Below are positions 1 to 8,727 of a stretch of 64,000 nucleotides of DNA, piece by piece. A program made the position numbers and the translations under genes. This DNA comes from Flavipsychrobacter sp. (lineage in GTDB: Bacteria; Bacteroidota; Bacteroidia; Chitinophagales; Chitinophagaceae), in assembly GCA_017849575.1 (NCBI GenBank), contig JAFIGV010000005.1, positions 57,148 to 121,147 of the forward strand. Direction: 5' to 3'. The stretch's first letter is position 1, and the number at the start of each line of letters is the position of its first letter. The notes beneath the pieces are model-generated. The model saw only the letters and a list, made by a program, of their open reading frames with translations. It had not been told where the DNA came from and made no database searches.

Positions 1-1
1 T

Positions 2-1333
2 AACGCAACTACCTCTACCGGAGCTATCGCTTATCCCTGGATGGCAAATACCAACCAATTTGTATTTGGCAACTACCGCACTACAATCAATGAACTGACC
101 TTGCAGATGGTAGGATCGCTGAACAACATTCGCTTCCACAAAGGCAAGAACAAAGGAAGCCTTTACGGATTTTTGGGTGGTGGTCTGATGGCTTACGACC
201 CACGCGTAAACGCGACTAAAAATGGTCAGCCTTACGACTTTGCAAAATCTCCCAACGCTCAGCCTGGCGCCACTCAGCTTTACAGCGACCGCAAGGCCAT
301 GATGGATTGGTATAAAAACGAGCTGGATGATAGCTGGGAAAGCTCTCCAAGAAAAAGCTCATGGAAGGGCAATGAAAACACCAACATCATCCCCGTGCTT
401 ACACTGGGTCTTGGTTTTCAATTCCGCCTCAGCAATCTGCTGACTCTGCAAATTGAAGATAAGATCACATTTACGGGCGACGATCTGCTGGATGCAACGC
501 AAATTCAACCTTATGGCGGATATTCGCCGGGACCTGGAAACAACACCTATCAGCCGGCTCCGGGTACTAACGCTTCTACTGCTACCTACCAAACACCGGA
601 TAAAGACATGTGGAACTATGGTTCTATCGGTCTGAACTTCAACATCGGTAACAAGAAGAAGAATGTAGCTCCGCTGTGGTGGGTTAATCCTTTGGATCAT
701 GCTTACAGCGAGCTCAGCGATCCTCGTCATATGCGTCTGCCTGAGCCCATCCTGCCGGATTCTGATGGCGATGGTGTAGCTGATCAGTTTGACAAATGTC
801 CGGGCACTCCTGCTAACGTAGCAGTAGATACACACGGTTGTCCGATGGATACTGACGGCGATGGTGTTCCTGATTACAAAGACAAGCAATTGATCACACC
901 TACCGAGTGTCAGCCTGTTGATGCAGATGGTGTTGGTAAGTGTCCTTGTCCTGATGGTTGTGGTGGAATGGTATCTGCCTGCGGAAACATTGGTGCTGGC
1001 AGCCTGAACTTCTCTGGCAACAGCAGCCGCATCACTCCGGGTATGCAATCACAACTTTCTAACCTTGCCGCACAAATGTCAGCCAACCCAACTTGTAAGG
1101 TGGTGATCATAGGTGCCGGTAACTCAAGCAAGGTTCAGCAACAACGTAGCTGGGATCGTGTAAACGCTATCATCGAGTACATGAGCGAAAAACATGGTAT
1201 CGATCGTAACCGTTTCATCTTCCAATACGGCGCACCTGGCGATGCAGAATCAGTAATGTATCGTTCCGCTAATCAAGGTGAAGAAGGTCCTGCTAACGTA
1301 GCACCTCCATTCCCGAATCTGAGAAGAGACTAA
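2..1333 (+). CDS. OmpA/TSP3-repeat outer membrane protein, 5' truncated by window edge
   Basis: The frame is open from base 2, so the N-terminus lies outside the window. The remaining part starts in a membrane beta-barrel region that matches the middle of the downstream paralogue. It continues into two calcium-binding thrombospondin type 3 repeats (DSDGDGVADQFDKCPGTP, then DTDGDGVPDYKDK), a Cys-rich segment (CPCPDGC) and an OmpA-like C-terminal domain with the block QQQRSWDRVNAIIEYMSE. OmpA-like domains usually anchor the outer membrane to peptidoglycan; that role is inferred from the family. A strong terminator follows 20 bases after the stop. It is a tandem paralogue of the next gene, with the C-terminal halves most alike. 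Confidence 0.85.
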   Translation, partial: NATTSTGAIAYPWMANTNQFVFGNYRTTINELTLQMVGSLNNIRFHKGKNKGSLYGFLGGGLMAYDPRVNATKNGQPYDFAKSPNAQPGATQLYSDRKAMMDWYKNELDDSWESSPRKSSWKGNENTNIIPVLTLGLGFQFRLSNLLTLQIEDKITFTGDDLLDATQIQPYGGYSPGPGNNTYQPAPGTNASTATYQTPDKDMWNYGSIGLNFNIGNKKKNVAPLWWVNPLDHAYSELSDPRHMRLPEPILPDSDGDGVADQFDKCPGTPANVAVDTHGCPMDTDGDGVPDYKDKQLITPTECQPVDADGVGKCPCPDGCGGMVSACGNIGAGSLNFSGNSSRITPGMQSQLSNLAAQMSANPTCKVVIIGAGNSSKVQQQRSWDRVNAIIEYMSEKHGIDRNRFIFQYGAPGDAESVMYRSANQGEEGPANVAPPFPNLRRD

Positions 1334-1353
1334 TCAAGTCACGGAATTACTAT

Positions 1354-1388
1354 AAAAAAGAAGCTTCCTTCGGGAGGCTTCTTTTTTT
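1354..1388 (+). terminator. Rho-independent terminator of the first OmpA-family gene
   Basis: A 9-bp stem (GAAGCTTCC/GGAGGCTTC, one G-U pair) closes on a TTCG tetraloop and is followed by seven T. Confidence 0.9.
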
Positions 1389-1477
1389 GTTTGGGAGATA
1401 AGTAACTGATGCTGAATAATATGGAATTCAATCAAAAAAAAGTTTACAAAAACACTCATTGAAAGAAGAAAATACTA

Positions 1478-1485
1478 TAGTTTTG
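1478..1485 (+). promoter_or_regulatory. Candidate Bacteroidota -7 box (TAGTTTTG)
   Basis: The octamer fits TAnnTTTG, with a possible -33 TTG at 1459-1461. Transcription from here would give a leader of about 155 nt before the chosen ATG of the second OmpA-family gene. That leader contains a long imperfect hairpin at 1522-1555. Confidence 0.5.
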
Positions 1486-1647
1486 TTTCCCTTAAGGAAA
1501 GAACGCAGTTCCCACACTACGAGAAGCCAGCCCGACATCCTGGGTTAGGTCTTCTGAGATATAAGGCAGAGACGGAGAATGTTATTTAATGTAAACATGA
1601 AAATGTCAACAATGCCTGTATCGTTTAACATCCCAAAACAATTGTCT

Positions 1648-3450
1648 ATGGTCAACAAAATGCATTTTTTGTTTGCCGGTTTGTGTCTGCTGTTCTCAGC
1701 AAAGCAAAGCCACGCGCAGGACTATCCGTCCACAACAACAACTACGACGACCACAACCAGTTGGACCAACAGAGACATGACCTACCGCGGCGGAAGCTAC
1801 GATGTGCTGGACACGAACTATGTGCCCGCCTACCGGATGGACCAGCATCGCAGGTTTCTTAACAACGAGTATAACTTTCCGGCTAAGCCGAGGAATATGT
1901 GGGAAATCGGTGTGGGAGCGGGCCTCTACAACGTGTCTGGCGATGTGCCGACACTGATGCTGTGGGAGCGCGGCGGATACGGCTTTCATGCCCATATCCG
2001 CAAGGCATGGGGCTACATGTTTTCAACCCGACTGCAGTACATCTATGGCATCGCAAAAGGCCTGCAATGGCAGGAGTCTGTTAATTACAGCCGCAATACG
2101 GCCTGGTACAATGACGATATTTCTCCCAACGATCCTGCCAACAAATATCATCCGGAGTTGCTCATAAAAAATGAAACTACCGGCCAGGTTACTTATCAGG
2201 AAGCTCGCGATGTAATACACTATAATTACCGCATGGAGGCGCATCAGCTCAACCTCGACTTCATCTTCAACACCAACAATATCACCTGGCACAAAGCCCG
2301 GACAGGCCTATCCTTCTACGGGTTTATCGGACTGGGAGCTTTCGCCTATAATACGCGGGTTAATACGCTCAATGCTTCGGGCGATGCCTATGACTTTAAC
2401 GCTATTGTTGGCCGCGATATAGAGCAAGTACACAAGAACAGGCGGGAAATCAAACGCAGGCTACAGGATGGCATGGACAATTCTTACGAGACTGAAGCGG
2501 AAACCATACGAGGTGTGCGCCGCCCTACCATCTTCGGCAATAAGACACTCGACTGGGCTTTTTCCGGCGGCCTCGGCGCTCAGTTTAAAATATCGAGACT
2601 CGTCAACCTGGCCATTGAAGACCGCATCACTTTTCCCCACGACGATGATTTGCTCGATGGGCAACGCTGGGCCGAACAAACGCTCGGTGACCCTGTATTT
2701 ACCCAGGACAATGACATGGTGAATTATTTTTCGGTGGGTATCAACTTCAACGTAGGCAATACAAGAAAGAATGTGGAACCGCTTTACTGGCTCAACCCGC
2801 TCGACTATGTATATACAGAAGTGAGCACGCCGAGACATATGCGACTGCCCGACCCCAGCCTGCCCGATGCGGATATGGATGGTGTGACTGATCAGTTTGA
2901 CCAATGCCCCGGAACGCCTGAGGGTGTGCCCGTGGATGTGAACGGGTGTCCCATGGATACGGATGGAGATGGTGTGCCGGACTACCGCGACAAACAACTC
3001 ATTACACCAACAGAGTGTCAGCCTGTTGATGAAGATGGTATCGGTAAATGTCCCTGTCCTGATGATTGCAACGGTGTGTCCACTGTCAGCGGCCCCTGCT
3101 CTAACATTGGCTCCGGAACAATCATCTTCGATCATAACTCCGCGCGCATAAAACCCTACAACCAGGCTCGCCTTGCATCGCTGGCCGCACTGATGAAAGC
3201 AAACCCAGACTGTAGGGTGGTGCTGATAGGATCGGGTGCCGGCAGCAAGCTGCAGCAACAACGTTCGTGGGATCGTGTGGAGGCCATGATCACCTATATG
3301 AGTGAGCGCTACCATATTGATCGTAACCGGTTCATCTTCCAATACGGACAACCCGGCGATCCGAATACCGTAATGTACCGTCCGGCTATGGACGGCGAGG
3401 ACGGCCCGTCGAACGTGGCGCCTCCTTTCCCGAATTTAAGGAGAGAATAG
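1648..3450 (+). CDS. OmpA/TSP3-repeat outer membrane protein (second tandem paralogue)
   Basis: The open frame begins at 1579, but the ATG at 1648 directly precedes a good signal peptide (MVNKMHFLFAGLC, cleavage after SHAQ), so it is preferred. After cleavage there is a run of nine or so threonines, then a beta-barrel domain, two TSP3 repeats (DADMDGVTDQFDQCPGTP and DTDGDGVPDYRDK), a CPCPDDC segment and an OmpA-like C-terminal domain ending in FPNLRRE. It shares domain order and much of its C-terminal sequence with the preceding gene, so the pair is a tandem duplication. Location in the outer membrane with peptidoglycan contact is inferred from the OmpA family. Confidence 0.88.
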   Translation: MVNKMHFLFAGLCLLFSAKQSHAQDYPSTTTTTTTTTSWTNRDMTYRGGSYDVLDTNYVPAYRMDQHRRFLNNEYNFPAKPRNMWEIGVGAGLYNVSGDVPTLMLWERGGYGFHAHIRKAWGYMFSTRLQYIYGIAKGLQWQESVNYSRNTAWYNDDISPNDPANKYHPELLIKNETTGQVTYQEARDVIHYNYRMEAHQLNLDFIFNTNNITWHKARTGLSFYGFIGLGAFAYNTRVNTLNASGDAYDFNAIVGRDIEQVHKNRREIKRRLQDGMDNSYETEAETIRGVRRPTIFGNKTLDWAFSGGLGAQFKISRLVNLAIEDRITFPHDDDLLDGQRWAEQTLGDPVFTQDNDMVNYFSVGINFNVGNTRKNVEPLYWLNPLDYVYTEVSTPRHMRLPDPSLPDADMDGVTDQFDQCPGTPEGVPVDVNGCPMDTDGDGVPDYRDKQLITPTECQPVDEDGIGKCPCPDDCNGVSTVSGPCSNIGSGTIIFDHNSARIKPYNQARLASLAALMKANPDCRVVLIGSGAGSKLQQQRSWDRVEAMITYMSERYHIDRNRFIFQYGQPGDPNTVMYRPAMDGEDGPSNVAPPFPNLRRE

Positions 3451-3468
3451 ACTCTTGATCTATAACAT

Positions 3469-3500
3469 AAAAGCCCCGGTTCTGCACGTCCGGGGCTTTT
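3469..3500. terminator. Bidirectional terminator between the OmpA paralogue and pfkA
   Basis: An 11-bp perfect stem (AAAAGCCCCGG/CCGGGGCTTTT) has a 10-nt loop. The A and T tracts on either side let it work for both convergent genes. Confidence 0.9.
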
Positions 3501-3528
3501 ACCTTTTAGCTGCCATATGATAGGCTAC

Positions 3529-4512
3529 CTACACTGCCAACACCCGTATCATCTCTATAAGATCATCGCTGATATGGGCGTTCTCCTTGCCCACTTGTTC
3601 GAAAGGCGTGTACACCAGCTTATCATTAATGATGCCCACCATGACCTGAGTATCTCCCGCACGGAGCGCATTCACCGCGGCATAACCCAGCCGGCTTGCC
3701 AAAACGCGGTCTGCATAGGTGGGCGAGCCTCCGCGCTGGATATGTCCGAGAATAGTAGCCCGGGTATCAATGCCAGGAAAGCGCTCTTTCACCAGCCTCA
3801 TCAGCTCCGCCGCCCCTCCAAAGTCATCGCCTTCGGCCACGACAAGAACGTGAACCGTCTTTTTCCTTCGTTCATCATAGTCAATTCTTTTCAGTACCTG
3901 ATCTATATGCGTCACCAGCTCGGGGATCAGAATATCTTCGGCGCCACAGGCTATCCCGCTGTTGAGGGCTATGTATCCCGCATCACGACCCATTACCTCC
4001 ACAATAAATAAGCGGTCGTGCGCCTCGGCTGTGTCCCGGATTTTATCTATAGCTTCCACGGCCGTATTCACAGCCGTATCGAAACCAATAGTGTAGTCGG
4101 TGCCGGACAGATCGCGATCTATAGTACCGGGTAGGCCAATAGCAGGAATGGTGTACTGTTTGAAAAACTCCACGGCACCCCGAAAAGTACCGTCGCCACC
4201 AATCAATACCAGGGCTTCTATGCCGTGTTTCTGAAGCTGCTCAAAAGCGGTTCGCCTCCCTTCATCCGTCATGAAAGCCTTGCTGCGGGCGGTCTTTAGA
4301 ATCGTACCTCCCCGGCCGATGATGTTGGCAACATCAGTTGTTTCCATGCGGAAGATATCCCCCTCTATCATTCCCTGATAGCCTCTGCGAATGCCATAAA
4401 CCTCAATTTCGTAGTAGAGTGCTGTACGAACAATAGCGCGTATAGCCGCGTTCATACCCGGGCTGTCTCCACCCGAGGTCAACACCCCTATTTTTCTGAT
4501 GCTGTTTGCCAT
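3529..4512 (-). CDS. pfkA: ATP-dependent 6-phosphofructokinase
   Basis: This enzyme phosphorylates fructose 6-phosphate to fructose 1,6-bisphosphate in glycolysis. At 327 aa it has the usual bacterial PfkA length. The N-terminal nucleotide loop is TSGGDSPGMNAAIRA (residues 12-26). GGDG at 105-108 and Gly before TIDRD (residue 129) are the residues that mark ATP rather than pyrophosphate as donor. The catalytic motif is TIDRD (130-134), where the family usually has TIDND; both aspartates are kept. The block VEVMGRDAGYIAL follows. It is convergent with the outer membrane protein gene and shares its terminator. Identification is secure; the effect of Arg133 is unknown. Confidence 0.96.
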   Translation of the reverse strand: MANSIRKIGVLTSGGDSPGMNAAIRAIVRTALYYEIEVYGIRRGYQGMIEGDIFRMETTDVANIIGRGGTILKTARSKAFMTDEGRRTAFEQLQKHGIEALVLIGGDGTFRGAVEFFKQYTIPAIGLPGTIDRDLSGTDYTIGFDTAVNTAVEAIDKIRDTAEAHDRLFIVEVMGRDAGYIALNSGIACGAEDILIPELVTHIDQVLKRIDYDERRKKTVHVLVVAEGDDFGGAAELMRLVKERFPGIDTRATILGHIQRGGSPTYADRVLASRLGYAAVNALRAGDTQVMVGIINDKLVYTPFEQVGKENAHISDDLIEMIRVLAV

Positions 4513-4582
4513 AAAACCATCTGTTTTGGTTACTGAAACTAAAAAAAATCGGGGCCCGGCTTCTGGTAATTTCTACGAAAAA

Positions 4583-4613
4583 CAAAAAAGTAAGGCTGCC
4601 CAGAAGAGCAGCC
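4583..4613 (-). terminator. Terminator of the carbonic anhydrase/SulP operon
   Basis: Read on the minus strand, GGCTGC and GCAGCC form a 6-bp stem with an 8-nt loop, followed by a T-rich tract. It lies about 50 bases past the carbonic anhydrase stop. Confidence 0.8.
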
Positions 4614-4664
4614 CGTTTGTGTTCCCCCTTATTGAACACTATAAAATCCTCATGGGCAAGAGAA

Positions 4665-5348
4665 TTACTTTTCTAACAGCACACCTTCCTTCACAGGAGA
4701 TGGTGTATCGGGAAATAAGGATTCATCGAAAAAAGAAACATAACCTGTGGCCACATCATACATGGCCGGCACTATGGCCACCTTTTGCTGTGCTATGAGC
4801 TCTCTGATCACTTCGCTGTGCTTCAGGATCTGGTTTACGCTGTTATGCACATTTAGCCTGGCTACTGCCGCTACAAATTCCGGGTTGTTGCTGTCTCTTC
4901 CCTGCATGACCGTATTCTCGGCTTCTACAGAGGGTCTTATCTTCTGCAGCAAAGACGTAAGGTTGCCAAACCGAACATCGTCGCAGGCACCTTTTACGGC
5001 GCCGCACCCGGTATGGCCCAGCACCAGGATCAACCTCGAGCCAGCTACCGCAGTAGCATATTCCAGACTCCCCAGTGTGCCCGGGGTGATAACATTTCCT
5101 GCGATCCGAATGCTGAAAATATCTCCCAGTCCCTGATCGAAAATTAACTCGGCCGAAGTACGGCTATCCATACAACTCAGGATGGCAGCGAAAGGCCATT
5201 GGTCATTTTTAGTATCGTTTACCTGCTCTAACAGATCCCGGTTCAGCTTCAGGTTGTTGACAAAACGAAAGTTGCCTTCCTTCAGTCTCTTCAAAGCGCC
5301 CTGTGGTGTAAGGTCTTGCGGCACAGGTGCTGTATCATGTATTCCCAT
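4665..5348 (-). CDS. Beta-class carbonic anhydrase
   Basis: This is a zinc enzyme that interconverts CO2 and bicarbonate. At 227 aa it has the usual bacterial beta-class size. Visible zinc ligands are Cys59 and Asp61 in SCMDSR, and His112 and Cys115 in GHTGCG. It starts 8 bases after the stop of the SulP-family transporter gene and is followed by a terminator, so the two form one operon. The pairing suggests that the transporter moves bicarbonate and the anhydrase equilibrates it with CO2 in the cytoplasm; this coupling is inferred from context. Confidence 0.95.
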   Translation of the reverse strand: MGIHDTAPVPQDLTPQGALKRLKEGNFRFVNNLKLNRDLLEQVNDTKNDQWPFAAILSCMDSRTSAELIFDQGLGDIFSIRIAGNVITPGTLGSLEYATAVAGSRLILVLGHTGCGAVKGACDDVRFGNLTSLLQKIRPSVEAENTVMQGRDSNNPEFVAAVARLNVHNSVNQILKHSEVIRELIAQQKVAIVPAMYDVATGYVSFFDESLFPDTPSPVKEGVLLEK

Positions 5349-5356
5349 AGTGATGT

Positions 5357-7042
5357 CTATTTAATATTCTGACTATTCTGATCCGTTTCTTTTTCGGCCA
5401 GTTGCCTCAATAATTTTTTATAATCGCCGGACGAACGTGCAGGACGCTCCCTCTGCTCAAGGAAGGGTGAAATAATCTCCCGCTCATCTCCCGTAGCCGG
5501 AACTTTGTAAACGTTTTTAAAACCGACGAGCGACATCTTGATGTTTTTCTCCGGCGCTTTTGTCTCATGAAATTCACGGATCAGATCGAGCACGTCGAAA
5601 TCAATGTACTCAGTGCTGCTGGCGTCAATGATCACGCTGCTGTTGCCCGGCAACTTGTTCAGGGTGTCTTTTATGCTTGCCTTATTAAGAAAAGAAACCT
5701 CCTGCGCCAGCGTTAGCTTGATGAGATCTCCGTTGCTGTAACTGCTGCGGTTATAATAGTAAGACACGCGCATGTTTTGACGGAGGATGTAAAAGATGCT
5801 GATCAGCAAACCAATACCCACACCTTTTAACAGATCGAGTGAAACGACAGCAATAGCGGTGGTGACAAACGGTACGAACTGGGTTACGCCTCCCTCCTTC
5901 CACATATGCCTGAACACTTTGGGATTGCATAGCTTGTAGCCGGTAAAAATGAGAATGACTGCAAGGCTTGCTTTGGGAATTTTATTGAGTAAAACCGGAA
6001 TGGTTGCTACACAAACCAGCAGCAAAACCCCATGCAATATTGCCGAGGCTTTGGTACGCGCCCCCGCGTTGATATTGGCAGACGACCGTACGATAACACT
6101 CGTCATCGGCAGCCCCCCAACCAATCCGCTGAGCACATTGCCGATTCCCTGCGCCTTCAGCTCACGATCTGTGGGTGTGTAGCGCTTATGCGTATCGAGT
6201 TTGTCGGTGGCCTCGATGCACAATAAAGTTTCTATAGAAGCGACAATGGCAATGACGATGCCGGTACTCCAGACCTTAGGATTGCTAAACCCACTGAAAT
6301 CGGGGAGCGTAAACTGACTGATGAACTCGCGGGGCGTATTGGCCACCGGCAAATTGACCAGATGAGCGCCACCCAGAAAAAGTTCGGAGCCCCTGGCCCG
6401 GAACAACTCATTGATTAGCGTACCCGCAGCCACTACCAGCAATCCACTCGGTATCAGCGATAGTTTTTTGAACGCTTTGGTCTGCCAAGCTATCAGCAAT
6501 GCAAGGCCTACAAGTGCAATGATCACCGCTCCCATCTCCACATGATGCAGCGATGAGGTAAAGAACTCGAATGAAAAACCGTCGTCTGCATCGCCGGTAC
6601 GTGGCTCTTTGATCAAAGAATAACCAATAGCATCCGGTATCTGTTTAATAATGATGGTAAGACCAATGCCTGCCAGCATACCTTCTATAACAGAAGACGG
6701 AAAATAATTGGCGATGCTGCCCGCGCGAACAAAGCCAAGAATGAGCTGCAATACTCCGGCCACAATAACCGAACACAAAAAAATGTCGAAGGCGCCCAGC
6801 TCGCCGATGGCCGTAAGAACAATGGCCGTAAGCCCTGCGGCCGGGCCCGCAACGCTTACCTGAGAGCCGCTCAGCGCGCCGATAACAATACCCCCGATAA
6901 TGCCGGCTACAAGGCTGGAAAACAAGGGAGCGTTTGAAGCCTGTGCAATGCCCAGGCAAAGCGGTAGTGCAATAAGGAAAACAATGATTCCGGACACTCC
7001 GTCCTTCTTCAATATTTCCAGGGGGGAAACTTTTTGATTCAT
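5357..7042 (-). CDS. SulP-family anion permease with STAS domain (likely bicarbonate transporter)
   Basis: A 561-aa inner membrane protein. It opens with the SulP N-terminal hallmark (GVSGIIVFLIALPLCLGIAQ), has about 10-12 hydrophobic segments up to about residue 420, and ends in a cytoplasmic STAS domain (about 440-540, including SVIIDASSTEYIDFDVLDLI). SulP proteins carry sulfate, bicarbonate or other anions. The downstream carbonic anhydrase gene, 8 bases away, points to bicarbonate, but sulfate cannot be excluded from sequence alone. No sulfate-assimilation genes are nearby. Confidence 0.92.
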   Translation of the reverse strand: MNQKVSPLEILKKDGVSGIIVFLIALPLCLGIAQASNAPLFSSLVAGIIGGIVIGALSGSQVSVAGPAAGLTAIVLTAIGELGAFDIFLCSVIVAGVLQLILGFVRAGSIANYFPSSVIEGMLAGIGLTIIIKQIPDAIGYSLIKEPRTGDADDGFSFEFFTSSLHHVEMGAVIIALVGLALLIAWQTKAFKKLSLIPSGLLVVAAGTLINELFRARGSELFLGGAHLVNLPVANTPREFISQFTLPDFSGFSNPKVWSTGIVIAIVASIETLLCIEATDKLDTHKRYTPTDRELKAQGIGNVLSGLVGGLPMTSVIVRSSANINAGARTKASAILHGVLLLVCVATIPVLLNKIPKASLAVILIFTGYKLCNPKVFRHMWKEGGVTQFVPFVTTAIAVVSLDLLKGVGIGLLISIFYILRQNMRVSYYYNRSSYSNGDLIKLTLAQEVSFLNKASIKDTLNKLPGNSSVIIDASSTEYIDFDVLDLIREFHETKAPEKNIKMSLVGFKNVYKVPATGDEREIISPFLEQRERPARSSGDYKKLLRQLAEKETDQNSQNIK

Positions 7043-7118
7043 GAAAAAACGTAACTAAGGGAAATAAAAACGACAGCACAGGCAGTAATTGCCCGCATAC
7101 GACCGCAGTCGAAAAAAG

Positions 7119-7433
7119 TTACGCCTTATCTGGTGGAGGGGTCAGTATATCAGGTACGAAGACCTTGGGAAGGTGCTCTGCAAGATGAATGGCCGTGATG
7201 ACCCTGTGAGAAAAATAGGCTTCGCGTGCATGGTCCTGGGCAAGTGCATCATAAGAACAAACCCGATCGGCCTCCTTTCCTGGCTTCAGATCATCATCGC
7301 AGGACAGATCGTCAATATCGCCGGCACGCTCCTCCGTGAGCTGGCTTTTAAACAGCATCTTGCCCAATTCCTTAACAGGCAGCACCTGAAAAGAAAACAG
7401 AAACAAGACGATATAGCTGAGCCATTTCTTCAC
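7119..7433 (-). CDS. Small secreted protein of unknown function
   Basis: A 104-aa protein starting at a GTG codon with a signal peptide-like N-terminus (MKKWLSYIVLFLFSFQVLPV). The mature part is short and mixed charged, with a CDDD stretch and a proline-rich tail (ILTPPPDKA). A TACTTTG element sits six bases upstream of the start (7439-7445), so its leader would be very short. No domain was recognised. It lies divergently from the TPR gene and upstream of, in the same direction as, the SulP operon, with a 76-base gap. Confidence 0.6.
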   Translation of the reverse strand: MKKWLSYIVLFLFSFQVLPVKELGKMLFKSQLTEERAGDIDDLSCDDDLKPGKEADRVCSYDALAQDHAREAYFSHRVITAIHLAEHLPKVFVPDILTPPPDKA

Positions 7434-7560
7434 TCTGGCAAAGTAAAGGGATTTTTTTTCGTAATACTGTATTCATCCGATCAATTATTTGTTAATCGCC
7501 GCAGGACCCTTATCCGAAAACCTCGGCAAGACCAGCATTTTTTAATATTTTGCAGCCATT

Positions 7561-8649
7561 ATGTTGAGGCGGATTTTTTTACTCATTGCATCGGTTTTCG
7601 TTACAGCTCAATCTTTTGGACAATATGCCTGGCCTTCGCCGGAGGTAGAACAGTTATACAAGCAGGCCAAAGATTACCTATCCCGCGGTGGCATCAATCA
7701 GGCGGTCGTCCAGTTACAGCAAGCCATTCAACTGGCCCCCGAGGTGCCGATACTCTATCGCGATCTTGCTCAGGCGCTTACCTTGCAACAAAAATATAGT
7801 GAGGCCTATAAAACCGTTGAGCCGCTGATAAAAGACGAAAAAGCAGATGAGCTTACCTACCAGATAGCCAGCAATGCCCTGCTGGCACAAAGCGAAAAAA
7901 AGAAGGCAAAAAACGTGGTTGAAAAAGGGCTGAAGCGATATCCGCAGTCCGGGATTCTCTACCACGAGCTGAGCAGGATTTATGAACTTAATGCGGACCC
8001 CGAATATGCATTGGATGCCCTGCTGCAAGGCATACAGGTTGATCCCGCCTACCATATGAACTATTTTGAAGCGGCCCGCATCTACAATAATACCGGTCGC
8101 CCTGTGTGGACTATACTTTATGGCGAGATATTCTGCAATCTCGAACGGCAGACGAGCCGAAGCCAGGATATGCGAAAAATGGTTTTCGACGCATACCGTC
8201 GCATTTTTACCGAGCCCCAAAGCGTTACCACTCCCAGCTACGGCGAACGTCTGAACCGGGGCGAGGAACCCACCTTTGAAGCCGCCGTGATGCAAACATT
8301 CAATACCTTGTCGCCGGTGATGAGCGATGGCGTGACAACTGACAACCTCGTGATGCTTCGTACCCGTTTTGCTATGGAATGGAACACCAGTTTTGCGGAT
8401 AAGTTTCCCTTCAGCCTGTTCGCCTACCACGAACAACTATTGAGGGAAGGAGAATTTGATGCCTACAACCAATGGATGTTCGGGATGGCAGAAAACCCTA
8501 AGCTTTACGAGACCTGGACAAAATTTCATACTGAAGCGATGCCGGGCTTTGAACAATGGATACGCACACATCCCTTCAAGCCCCTTGCTGCCGACTTCCA
8601 CAATACAAAAGACCTGAGAAATCTTTTTGACAAGAAAAAGAAAGGCTAA
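7561..8649 (+). CDS. Secreted tetratricopeptide-repeat protein
   Basis: A 362-aa protein with a signal peptide (MLRRIFLLIASVFVTAQSFG). The TPR array covers about residues 25-175, with helical pairs such as EQLYKQAKDYLSRGGINQAVVQLQ and EYALDALLQGIQVDP. The C-terminal half (DAYRRIF onward) is not TPR and was not recognised; it ends in a lysine-rich tail. TPRs mediate protein contacts, so a periplasmic scaffold role is likely but not shown. The SurA-like chaperone gene follows 78 bases later but has its own promoter. Confidence 0.82.
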   Translation: MLRRIFLLIASVFVTAQSFGQYAWPSPEVEQLYKQAKDYLSRGGINQAVVQLQQAIQLAPEVPILYRDLAQALTLQQKYSEAYKTVEPLIKDEKADELTYQIASNALLAQSEKKKAKNVVEKGLKRYPQSGILYHELSRIYELNADPEYALDALLQGIQVDPAYHMNYFEAARIYNNTGRPVWTILYGEIFCNLERQTSRSQDMRKMVFDAYRRIFTEPQSVTTPSYGERLNRGEEPTFEAAVMQTFNTLSPVMSDGVTTDNLVMLRTRFAMEWNTSFADKFPFSLFAYHEQLLREGEFDAYNQWMFGMAENPKLYETWTKFHTEAMPGFEQWIRTHPFKPLAADFHNTKDLRNLFDKKKKG

Positions 8650-8682
8650 ACTCAAAAGTTAAAATGTAGTAATCAGCTCCTT

Positions 8683-8696
8683 TTTACCACGGTAAA
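8683..8696 (+). promoter_or_regulatory. Operator-like palindrome TTTACC-AC-GGTAAA
   Basis: A perfect 6+6 palindrome with a 2-base spacer lies just upstream of the -7 box of the SurA-like gene, where the -33/-7 spacer would be. It could be a repressor site or chance; no cognate regulator is identified. Confidence 0.35.
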
Positions 8697-8701
8697 TAGG
8701 C

Positions 8702-8709
8702 TACTTTTG
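8702..8709 (+). promoter_or_regulatory. -7 box TACTTTTG of the SurA-like gene
   Basis: An exact TAnnTTTG match 18 bases before the ATG at 8728. It overlaps the alternative TTG start at 8707, which argues for the ATG. Confidence 0.65.
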
Positions 8710-8727
8710 CCCACACATAATTCAGAT

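Noticed and set aside
1544..1550. GTTAGGT as an attC core site
   Set aside because: A single GTTRRRY match is expected about once per kilobase by chance; there is no matching RYYYAAC partner or cassette structure here.
2461..3351. Long minus-strand frame opposite the second OmpA-family gene
   Set aside because: Shadow of the real gene, with His/Cys-rich unlikely composition and no family.
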